Source: Sindora glabra (taxonomy: Eukaryota; Streptophyta; Magnoliopsida; Fabales; Fabaceae). From it: 64,000 bases of DNA. The notes beneath the pieces were generated by a model, which ran no database searches, had not been told where the DNA came from, and saw only the letters and a program-made list of their open reading frames with translations. The DNA is taken from NCBI GenBank assembly GCA_020226215.1, contig CM035233.1, positions 34,556,027 through 34,620,026 on the forward strand. Reading direction: 5' to 3'. Made by a program: the position numbers and the translations under genes. Position 1 is the stretch's first letter. Each line of letters begins with the position of its first letter. Positions 50,240-59,821 of the stretch are shown piece by piece.

Positions 50240-50350
50240 AGAGCAAAGCACAATATCATGCACTGTAACGCGAAGACCACAAATATCTTACTAGACGAGA
50301 AATGGGTGGCCAAGGTTTCTGATTTCGCATTGTCCAAGATTGGCCCCTGT
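50240..50350 (+). pseudogene. Fragment of a CrRLK1L-type kinase catalytic loop
   Basis: About 37 codons match the region of CrRLK1L kinases from the catalytic loop to the DFG motif: RAKHNIMHCNAKTTNILLDE, then KWVAKVSDFALSKIGP. The catalytic HRD is changed to HCN and DFG to DFA, so no active enzyme could result. Similarity ends at GP, followed by GTAATC. It closely resembles the matching part of the pseudogene 2.5 kb downstream (52750-52872) but keeps the tryptophan lost there. It is a leftover of a second, older paralogue, probably from a tandem array. Confidence 0.8.
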
Positions 50351-50836
50351 AATCTTCACCAATTTTGTATTTGGATTTTCTTTCTTTTTAAATCTTGACA
50401 TTATTACTCTTCAAGTCTTCCTCTGGCATATTAATTATTGGTGAGAAAAGCCAAACTAAGGAGGCAATTTAAATTTCCCGACTTTTATTAATTGAATACA
50501 ATTACTTTTTGCACGTAGACTTCGTATATAGACTTGGACCCCGTGGAGGATTCTTAGCAACTACCATGAAAAAGCAACCACAAGTGACCAGTGAATATCT
50601 GACAAGCGCGTTAATTTCCACTTTTTGCGAAAAATTATTATATGCTCCAACGTACCATGCGTATTTAATTATTATAATGAATAAATGAAAGATAATTTTT
50701 AATTTTATTCTTTATTTATCAATTTTTTTGAATTATACATAATAAAATCTGATTTTCCACCTTTTAAAATATTCAAGTTGTAAAAACTGATAATAATTTT
50801 TTCATTTATCCATTATCATAACGTATAACTCGAGCA

Positions 50837-50844
50837 TATAAAAA
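50837..50844 (+). promoter_or_regulatory. Putative TATA box of the receptor-kinase pseudogene
   Basis: TATAAAAA lies 87-94 bp upstream of the ATG at 50931, which leaves room for a leader of about 60 bp rich in C and A. This is a plausible plant core promoter, but no transcript start can be seen from sequence alone. Confidence 0.4.
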
Positions 50845-50930
50845 TTTCCGTAATTTTACTCCACCAAATACTTTTTTGCTTCCATCAAAAGATAGCACCC
50901 AACAAAGAAAAACTCTCTTGTTTTACAACT

Positions 50931-53915
50931 ATGGCATTAGGGTTCATTTCCCAATTTTCCTTCTACCTCTTTCTGTCCTTGCTTTACCTCATTATATCAG
51001 TTAATGCATACAATCCAGTTGATCATTTCAGCATCGACTGTGGCTCCTCAGGCAACTCATCTGGCGCCTTTGGCGGCCGGACATGGATCAGAGACATAAA
51101 CTCGAACTTTCTACTCGAAGACAAGCCATCGGTAGCCACTTAATTCACACGAATATATGCTTCAGAGAATCCCACCCCTTACGCCACAGCTGGTGTCTCT
51201 CAATCGGAGTTCACATATTCATTCCCTGTCACCGCCGGCCAAAAGTCATCCGCCTCTTCTTCTACCCATCTTCATACGAAGGTTTCGATCCATTTAACGC
51301 AGTTTTCTCCGTGAAATCCGGTGGCGTTACTCCTTTAAAAGATTTCAACGCTTCTCTGACGGCTGATGCCTATCGGAGTGACACAATCTTCAGGGAATAC
51401 AGCTTGAATGTTAATGATGGCGAGAGCCTGGACTTAACCTTCACTCCAAGCATAGCCCATCCAAATTCTTAAACTTTGGTCAATGGAATTGAAATCTTGT
51501 CCATGCCCACTAATCTATATTACACTAAATCCGACTCCTTAGGCTTCGAGTTTCTTGGCTCAACTATCTCATGCATCACATACAGCATCGGAAATGGCAC
51601 CGCCCCCGAAACAATGTATCGTCTAAACGTAGGGGGAAGAGCAATTCCCCCGAAGGAATACACCGGTATCCTCTGGATCTGGGAAAAAGAAGACGGTTAT
51701 GTAGAACAATGCGGTGCTCTGCCTGTTGATTATGTTGATGAGTTCGATCAAGTTCCAAATTACACAGCTCCGGTTCAAGTGTACAAAACTGCACGGTCTA
51801 TGGGAAGGAATACAACTTTCAACCTGGGCTATAACCTTACTTGGGAATTTACGGTTGATTCCGGCTCCCACTACATGCTCAGGCTCCATTTTTGCGAACT
51901 TGATCCAGGAATTCTGCATGTCGGCGACAGAGTATTTTATATCTTCATAGCCGAACAGTTGGCTGAACATCATGCGGATATTCTTCTCTGGAGCGAGGAA
52001 TGGGGGGCACCAATATATAAAGACTATGCTGTATTTGTTTTCGGAAAGGAAAGGAAGGCAAATCTCACAGTCAAATTGCATCCTCATCAAGATGCCAGCA
52101 TTAGTGACGCAATTCTAATGGGGCTCGAAATCTTCAAAGTCAGTGATGGTGAGAACAGTCTTGCCGGACCCGACCCGGACCCACCTCTACCATCTTCGAC
52201 TCCAACCAAATCTTACTCTATCCTTCAAAACAAAAAGAAAACCAAAACCATAATTAGCATTGCCACTGGTGTGGTTTCAGGTGTCGTCTTGCTTTCCATT
52301 GTCGCTTTCTTTGTTGTTAGAAGTGCAATGAAAGCCACCGATTCCAAGTGGGCTCCATTTCCTTCCAAAACTGCTTCATCTTTACCAACTCATTTGTGTA
52401 TACTTTTCCAACAGCCGAGATAAGAGTCGCCAGGGTTTGGCAAAGTATACATCGGATATATTGACAACGGTAAGACGCCGGCGGCCATCAAACGGCTAAA
52501 ATCAAGATCCCAACGGGGAGCTTTGGAGTTCATGACGGAGATCGAGATGCTCTCGCAGCTCCGCCACCTTCATTTGGTCTCTCTGATTGGGTATTGCAAT
52601 GATGGGAACGAGATGATCCATGTGTATGATTTCATGGCTCGAGGGACTCTCAGGGAACATCTCTACAATGTTGATAACCAACCTCTTTCATGGAAACAGC
52701 GGCTTCATATTTGCATTGGAGTTGCTAGGGGATTGCAATATCTTCACATGGGTGCAAAGCCCAGTATCATACATCGTGATGTGAAGACCCCAAATATCTT
52801 ACTAGATGAGAAATGAGGGACCAAGTTTTCTGATTTTGGTTTGTCAAAGATTGGACCTAGCGGCATTTCTAAGTAACCTATATTCACTATTTTTTTTAAG
52901 GGTTTTGCTTGGTTACGTTTTCCCACCTTTTTTTAAGGGTTTCGCTTGGTTACGTTTTCCCCAAAAAAAAAAACTCAAATAGCATGCGTACTTCTACAAG
53001 TTTTGTGAAAAAATTATATATATACACACATATACATATATATATTGAAATTTTTCATTAAAAGTTATAGCCTGATATAAAGAAATGAGAAAATTTTTGA
53101 AAAAGTAAGTTGATGCAAATTTGAATGATGAAGTTATTATATACTGGTTGCACATAAAATTCATATACTTCTAATTTTTTTATAAAAAAAATTACAACAT
53201 ATAAAAGATTACAAATTTTATGTTAATACTTAATATTACCTAAAAAATTTACAGTTTTTTAATATTCATAGAATGATAACCTCTTTTTAATCAGTTTTCA
53301 TTCACAGTAAATTTAACAGATTTATTCGAATTGATGTTATTTTATTATATGCTGACACCATCTTTTAAATTCAATTAAATTTGCTCGTAAATAATTTGAG
53401 GGTAAAATTTTAAAAGTATTCCTTTTTCTCTCTAGGTCCCACATTACGACAACGGTGAAGGGTAGCTTTGAACACTTGGACCCGGAATACTACATGCGTC
53501 AACGATTGACTCAAAAGTCCGATGTATATGCTTTTGGTGTGGTTTTGCTAGAAGTATTGTGTGGAAGGCCACTTTTGGTTCGTACGATGGAGGCCCCACA
53601 AGCAAACCTAGTAGATTGGGCCAGAAAATGCCACAGTGAAAGAGACATCGATGACTTGGTTGATCCATATTTGAAGGGAACTATTGCGCCAGAAAGCTTG
53701 AAGACGTACAGTGAGAAGGCAATTAGTTGTGTGCTGGATGATGGTGCCCAGCGGCCATCAATGAATGAAATAGTATGGAGTCTGGAGTTTGCTTGCAGCT
53801 ACAAGAGAGCATAGAGGATGCAACTTTGGGTGAGACACAGGATGAGAGGATCTGTGAAGAGAGTGAGCTCTTGAGTGGAAAATTTATTGAGGATCAGTGT
53901 GCTTGTGCTCAATGA
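50931..53915 (+). pseudogene. CrRLK1L (FERONIA-like) malectin receptor kinase pseudogene
   Basis: Intact family members are plasma-membrane receptors that sense the cell wall and RALF peptides. Visible parts are an N-terminal signal peptide (hydrophobic FLSLLYLIISVNA), a malectin-like ectodomain (YNPVDHFSIDCGSS, FRSEFTYSF-like SQSEFTYSFPV, IRLFFYPSSYEGFDP, LRLHFCELDPG), and a transmembrane segment (ISIATGVVSGVVLLSIVAFF). The kinase follows with GFGKVY, AAIKRL, HRDVKTPNILLDEK, DFGLSKIGP, LDPEYYMRQRLTQKSDVYAF and RPSMNEIVWSLEFA. Lesions: TAA at 51141, a one-base frameshift near 51245, TAA at 51470, and a frameshift with loss of about 20 codons of the glycine loop near 52405-52435. TGA replaces the Trp codon at 52814, and a frameshift near 53792 precedes the tail ending at 53915. 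Apart from these it is nearly full length (about 810 codons after splicing). Confidence 0.93.
52873..53435 (+). other. Predicted 563-bp intron in the kinase domain
   Basis: The coding match stops at ...GISK with GTAACC as donor and resumes after CTTTTTCTCTCTAG. Joining 52872 to 53436 restores the reading frame exactly as S-K-S-H-I-T-T-T-V-K-G-S-F, matching the family's SKAHVSTVVKGSF region. The interior is AT-rich and holds two tandem copies of a ~37-bp AAGGGTTTYGCTTGGTTACG unit (about 52891-52963). An insertion into an intronless gene is less likely because the join is exact. Confidence 0.75.
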
Positions 53916-56900
53916 TTGATGGGGATTAATAGGGTAGGATCGGGCTTTGATATAAGCAACCAAGTGAAGTCAATCTTAGTCAAATGTTTTAAAATTCAGA
54001 TCCAAGAATAAAATAAAAAAATCAGCACATTGTCGATAACAAATGGAATTAACTAAAAGGTTCAATCAAGTTCATTCAAATATAAGTTACGAGTGATTCA
54101 AAATTGATTCATTCCATTGCTTTTAATATATTGAGATTTATATTTATTTTAATTCATTTATTTTAAAATTAGAGAAAAGGAAATTCAACAGTAAAAATAC
54201 ATAACTTCTTAAAATGTAAAATTCCCCCTAATGTTACTCATTTATAAAAACATTACTTAAAACTAAAATAGAGTTATGAAAGGTGAACTCATGTTCTTTG
54301 AGAAAAAAACAATGGCCCAATTGTTATGTTGTCTCTAAAAATATTAGAATTTTCCTTTTATTTTGATATATTAGACAAAGATAAAATACTAAAATAAATA
54401 AAATGCTTTACCAGGATTGGAAAATAAGAGTTTAGAGAAATTAAGTGAGGAAAAGTGAGTAAAATAGGGAGGGTGGAGTTTTGAATTCTTAGTAATGAAT
54501 ATGTAAACATGAAGGATATTTAAGGGATATTTTCAAGTTTGTCCTTGCTACTATTCCTCCATTATGGGCACAATTCATGCCATCATCTTTCCCCATTACC
54601 ATACTCAAAAACACTCTCCCACCCCTTAACTTTGTCTACACTCTCTTCACCCCTTCAACTCCTGCCCCATTCTCTCTCAAGATCAAGCAATTAAAGGATC
54701 TATCTTCATCAAAATCTTTGTCCAATCAAGATAATGGCTTCATCATCTATAGGCCCTCCCTTTTCTTTTCTTGGTTGAGCAAGTATTAGGAGTTTTGATC
54801 CAAATTAGAAAAAGTAAGCTCTAACCCAAGAATCTTTCAATCTTCGTGTGATTAGAGATAAGAAAATTTGAATTTGCCTTCTAATCTTATTCTCAATACA
54901 AGATAAGTAAATATCTCTAGCTAAATTTCATTAAAAATTGAGGTTATGAGGTGTTAGGTTTAGGATTTTGGGATTTTCATATGCTTTATATGATTTAAGT
55001 GTTTATATGATGATTTGACAATGTTTGATTGAAATCATAAAGGGAATTGATGTATTTAATGAGTTATGAATCCACATATATGTGAAATTTGAGTTTGATG
55101 GAGACATTAATGCCTTAAAGAAGCATTAATGGCAACATAAATAGTGTTTTGAGCGAGGTATTATGCATATTTCCAAGAAAAATGGGCAACCATTTTATAC
55201 AAATAGACAGTCGTTATCCTATAAATCCAAATAATAAACATCCAATAAAGAATAGCCAACCATTCTTGGACTAATAACTGGTCGCTCTACCATTTAACCC
55301 TTGTTCTACAATTATCACGGTTAAATGTGAATAATAAATTCTCAAATGTATGAGGTATTCCTTAATTGAAAGTGAATTATATAATCATGTAGAGAGGCAT
55401 GGTATTGTTGATGAAAATGGGAACATCATTTGAAATGTGATATGAACTAATGTGATTGTGGATGTTGTGATAAGGAAAATGACTTATAAAGGGTATAAGG
55501 TTGATTAAGAGACACAAGAAGGTTTATTTTATTTTCTTGTATAGCTAATTCATGTTCTATAAATGAATGCTTTTATTCCTACTAGTATGTATTTCTTAAT
55601 CTTGATAAGGATTCAATTGATATTATGATAGACTTCCAAGAAAGGTAATTTTAGTGGTAAGCTCGAATGTCTTATATATTGAGATTATAGGAATATTTAC
55701 TTATTAAGTTTCAAACTTATTCTTTTATGTTTAATTGTGCAAACACTCAGGAGTTGAAGGTCTTTGGCACAGGTTGAACAACATTGAAGCATTTTGTTAG
55801 AAAAGTATTCTATAGGCCTTATTTTGCATAGGACATGTGTAGAAAGTGCAATGAACTATATTCTTTTGAAAAGGTTAGATTAACTTATTCTTATAAAAGA
55901 AGAACATATGCAAATCTAACTTCTTACCTATTTGACAAATCTACTTAATGTATTATGCCAATAGCATTTGACTCTTTAATCCCTATCTTAATTAAATAAC
56001 AAATGTGTGGGTAAAGTACAAAAAGGAGATAGGCTAGTGGCAAATGGCTTATGGTTATCATGCTAATCATGATCTTATGATCTAAGATCGATTGTGACAT
56101 CAATATTGTTAACTTAACCATTTTCATGATATACAAAAATTTTATGTTACTTATATATTTGATAAGTGAAAAAAAAGTAATACATTTTGATCACAATCTT
56201 ATTAATTATCGTATCACGATCTTATGATTTATGATCGATTATGACATCAGTATTGCTAAGTTAACTATTTTGATCATATACAAAAATTTTATATTACTTA
56301 TGTATTTTGTAAGTGAAAAAAAAAAGTAAACAAAATGTTTTACAAGAAAATAGTTTCTATCGGAACACACTATTCGCATCATTTAAAAAATATACTAATC
56401 ACTTTTTAGGAATCATGGTTCGAAAATGCAACTGCAATTGTGGCACCAAATTTATTGGGATTAGCAAAAAAATGTGATTCTTGTATTGCAAAATTGCAGA
56501 TGCAAATGATTACATTCTGCAAGTTAATAACTTTAAGAATATTGTAATAAATTTTAATTAAGATGGTAACAATTAATGAACTGGGAGCATAACAATTAAT
56601 ATCAATATTCCGCAGCGTACTTTGGGTACAAAAGGAATCAAGGGGACGGCTTGGAGTAGGGGCCTGAGTTTAGCGGCCCAACCATGGCAGACGGTAGTTG
56701 AACTTATCAATATTACTATTAATTTTCTTTTTGCTTTGAGAACTTATCAATATTTACTCATTCGTCATCGCTTGAACTGGCCTACCAATAAAGACGTTTG
56801 CGCTTTGTTTGGAAGAAAAAATTGTGAAAATTTTTAAATTTAATCTGTCCTCTTATTTTAATAAAGAAAATACACAAAAAAATAAAATTAAAAGTTAAAA

Positions 56901-57646
56901 TTTATCGTTATAATTTTCCAATCATTAGAAAAAATTTCCCATTTTCTCTCATTTAAATTTTAAAAGTTACTCTCTTTTTCTCTTATTTTTTTCCCTATTC
57001 ATCAAACGGAAGGTTAACGCTCAATAATGGAGTCATTTGATCCAACCGTTTCGTCTAGGACAAAATTATTTTGAATTCCAAATTTTCTGGTGATTTTCTA
57101 TTTAATAATTAACTATTAATTATGATGTGCCCTACCGTCTTTGACAATGAAACAACATCTCTATCTCTTAAATTTGTTCAAAAAGTCAGAACAAGCTGTT
57201 TTTCCGGTCAATGTCTTTGCAGGCCATTTTGATCGAGATATTCAACTGTCATATTAAGACTTTCCTGTATCAATTACCAGTTCCAGACCATGAGGCATGT
57301 CTTTGTGTCAAATAGGAATTAGCAACAAATGAAATCACCTTCCAAATTTCGAATTCTTCTTGAAACAGAAGATAAGGTATACATATGACAAGCAGTGAAG
57401 AAATGAAAATTGAGAATTCAAATCCAAAATTCAATATTAAGGAATAAAAGCTGGAATCAGCCATTTCACAAATTCCAAACGCATAATAACTATTATTAAG
57501 GAAGAAGAGCTGGAATCCACCATTTCAGATCGAATTATTCTTACAGTTAAATAGACAAACAGATCCAGAAAAAATATACAGATAGATTAATTATAACAAC
57601 GAAATTAAGAGGAGGCTTAAGATCGCAATCGTAGAATTGATTATTC
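53916..57646. other. Intergenic region between receptor-kinase pseudogene and RALF gene
   Basis: No gene recognised. Short frames at 54577, 55945 and 56622 carry no recognisable domain. 54540-54800 is C-rich on the plus strand, giving a proline/serine-rich frame that is probably chance. 57420-57530 holds two imperfect copies of an ATTAAGGAA...GGAATC...CATTTCA unit. The part next to 57646 probably contains the 3' untranslated region of the RALF gene. Confidence 0.5.
56071..56329. repeat. Imperfect tandem duplication, ~110-bp units
   Basis: GATCTTATGATCTAAGATCG to AAAAAAAAGTAA at 56071-56180 is repeated with about 10% differences at 56218-56329, separated by 37 bp. Each unit starts with the small palindrome-like word GATCTTATGAT. 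No function is apparent. Confidence 0.82.
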
Positions 57647-57988
57647 TCAGCAATCGCGGGTATAGGTATCACATTTTCCTTTGGTACCTGGATTTTTCGG
57701 CGGCAAGCAGCTCCGATATTGCTTTTTGCTGGGACAATCAACGGCGGCCCGATTATCATTGCCTGTATTCCCAGTGACAGCTTTGTAATTAGTAGCAAGT
57801 ATTCTGCCAAAATGATAAGACACGGACAACTCTGCCTGGAGGTCGACGTCGCCGACGAGGCAGTCGCCGCCGCAAACGGAGGACAAGGTGGCGTTGATCT
57901 TCTCAGATGACGAACTGCTGATGAGATCCGCGTAGAGGAGTACGATCATTGACATGATCAGGAATGCCTGTGATGTTTCCGTCCTCAT
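57647..57988 (-). CDS. RALF-like secreted peptide precursor
   Basis: A 113-residue intact frame starts at ATG 57988 and ends at TGA 57647-57649. An N-terminal signal peptide (FLIMSMIVLLYADLISSSSS) is followed by a variable propeptide. The C-terminus carries the four cysteines typical of RALF: DCPSKKQYRSC, GKCDTY and TRDC at the end. RALFs are secreted peptides that bind CrRLK1L receptors and LLG co-receptors, raise apoplastic pH and control growth and immunity. The region FGRILATNYKA sits where canonical precursors have the RRxL cleavage site; here only GRIL remains, and the YISY motif is absent. That points to the divergent RALF clade, with processing that cannot be judged from sequence. It is a single-exon gene, as usual for RALFs. 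A broken CrRLK1L gene lies 3.7 kb away on the other strand. Confidence 0.87.
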   Translation of the reverse strand: MRTETSQAFLIMSMIVLLYADLISSSSSEKINATLSSVCGGDCLVGDVDLQAELSVSYHFGRILATNYKAVTGNTGNDNRAAVDCPSKKQYRSCLPPKNPGTKGKCDTYTRDC

Positions 57989-58430
57989 CTTGGGCTTCTC
58001 TCTGGCCAGTTAGCTATCTGCTTCTCCTAGCGACTGATAACTGATTGTCAGGGTAGAATTGAAAAAAATAAAAGAACAAGTTGCTCATTATTAAAGCCAT
58101 TCACTGGCCCCACTTAGTTGGAAAAAATAAATAAATGGAACCCGACCAAGAAAAACGATAATGCGGATTCACAGAGGGGTACCCTTTTGCTGGGATTTAT
58201 CAACACTCTACTGAGAAATATTCCTCTGCCACAAAAAATGAAAAATATTCTTCCCGATCAGTGATATATCGTTACAAAAGATTAATTTTATTTTATATCG
58301 ATTGAAATTATATATATATAAATTAATTTTATTGATAAATTTTAAATAATCAAATTAAATATTTTTATGCTAAGAAAAATTTAAAATTCAATATAAATCA
58401 TTAAATTTCAATCATTAAAAAAAAACATGG
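57989..58430 (-). promoter_or_regulatory. Presumed upstream region of the RALF-like gene
   Basis: This stretch lies immediately upstream of the RALF ATG on the minus strand. No convincing TATA box could be fixed; TTTATTTATTTTTT (near 58130-58115) and CTTTAATAAT (near 58100) are only weak candidates. The distal part becomes A/T-rich toward the MITE-like element. Confidence 0.3.
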
Positions 58431-59107
58431 AGGGTATTTGGTAAAGAATTTTATAATATGATTCTAGCTAATTTAATAATACTTAATTGTTTAACTAATT
58501 GAATCAACTAATTTGCTTATTTAATAAATAGTTTATTCAATTAGTTAATTGATCTTTAACTAATTAATTTAAAAAAGTTAGTAAATTCAACGTTTTCAAT
58601 TAGTTAAGTAATAATGAGCGTATAAAATATAAAATTATCCTTAAATAATATACTTATTTTTATTTATATTCTTACTAAAAAATTAAATAAGTTTATTAAA
58701 AAATAATTATTAATTTCTATAAGATATTTACAAAATATAATAATTTATTTTTAAGAAATATAATAAATTTTTAATTATATTTTAGATTTATCATATTTTT
58801 AAGTAAGTATAACTCAAAAAATTACTTAAAAATAAATTATTATATTTCTTAAACATAAATCATATGATAAATTTAAAATATTATTAAAATAAAAATATTT
58901 AAATAAATTATAAAATATATATGTATCCTTATATATCATTTTACATATAAATAACTAATAGAAAATAGTTAATTTTATCAAACATCTTCATCTAAACAAC
59001 AAATATTATTAGTTGATTAAATAAGTTAATACAATTACTTATTAGTTAATAATTAATTGAATCAAATAACAGTTAATTAAATTAACTAATTGTCAAACAA
59101 AGTCATG
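58431..59107. mobile_element. AT-rich MITE-like element with inverted ends
   Basis: The left end GGGTATTTGGTAAAG and the inverted right end GACTTTGTTTGACAA resemble the TTTGGTAAA/TTTGACAAA termini common in plant non-autonomous DNA elements. The interior is palindromic in character: TAATTTATTTTTAAGAAATA recurs as its approximate complement AAAAATAAATTATTATATTT, and AATTAGTTAA words occur in both orientations. CATG flanks both ends, but a full 8-bp target duplication is not clear, so hAT origin is only a guess. Confidence 0.55.
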
Positions 59108-59821
59108 ATACAAAATAACACGCTCCACAAAAGTTTCACCTAGAATGGAACAAAAATAAAATAAGATCCACAATTTTTAAAACTCACTTTGTCTTAAAAA
59201 TGCACAAATAATTAGAAGTCACAATTAAGCGTGGTATGAATAGACTAATCTCATATTATCCTGCCTGTGAATCCTATCATTTGGCATAAGTGTATTATGT
59301 CCTCATTTGCAGGACAATTTAAGCATTGCCTTTATAATTCATAGGACACCGGTGTTGAGCAAGAAAATTCGTAAGAATAAAAAATATTTTAAAAATCTTC
59401 ATAAAAAATTTAAAAATTATGTATTTAAGGTTCAAATATAAGCAACATTTAATAATTTAATATAATATAATAATATAAATTTAAAAATATATAAAATTTG
59501 GTTAACAATCTGAAATTACAAATAAAATAATGAAGATACATGATGATTAAAATTCTATTTTTATTTAGATATAATAATTAAATTAAAAATAAAAATCAAA
59601 TCATTAAAAAATATTTTTATAATTAAACTAATAAAAAGATCACATATATAATATATACATGCATCAATCATGAACAAAAATACAAGTTGAGAAACTCTGA
59701 GAAACTAATCAAGCTAATACTTTCCATTTTCAAAATCTATCCCGGGTTAAAAATCTGTCCTACACTTTGATTCGTGAGACGAAGAAGTAATTTTTGCTTT
59801 TCTGGTCGAGCTCAAAGAAGT
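59108..59821. other. AT-rich intergenic DNA, no gene recognised
   Basis: No open frame, RNA gene or transposon end was recognised between the MITE-like element and the long inverted repeat. Confidence 0.5.

Noticed and set aside
51576..52090. Minus-strand frames of 72 and 155 codons
   Set aside because: They are antisense shadows of the malectin-like ectodomain, which explains the plus strand fully.
54577..54789. 70-codon proline/serine-rich frame
   Set aside because: It lies in a C-rich stretch, has no recognisable domain or context, and fits chance.
57719..57910. 63-codon plus-strand frame
   Set aside because: It is antisense to the RALF-like gene, whose signal peptide and cysteine pattern are clear.
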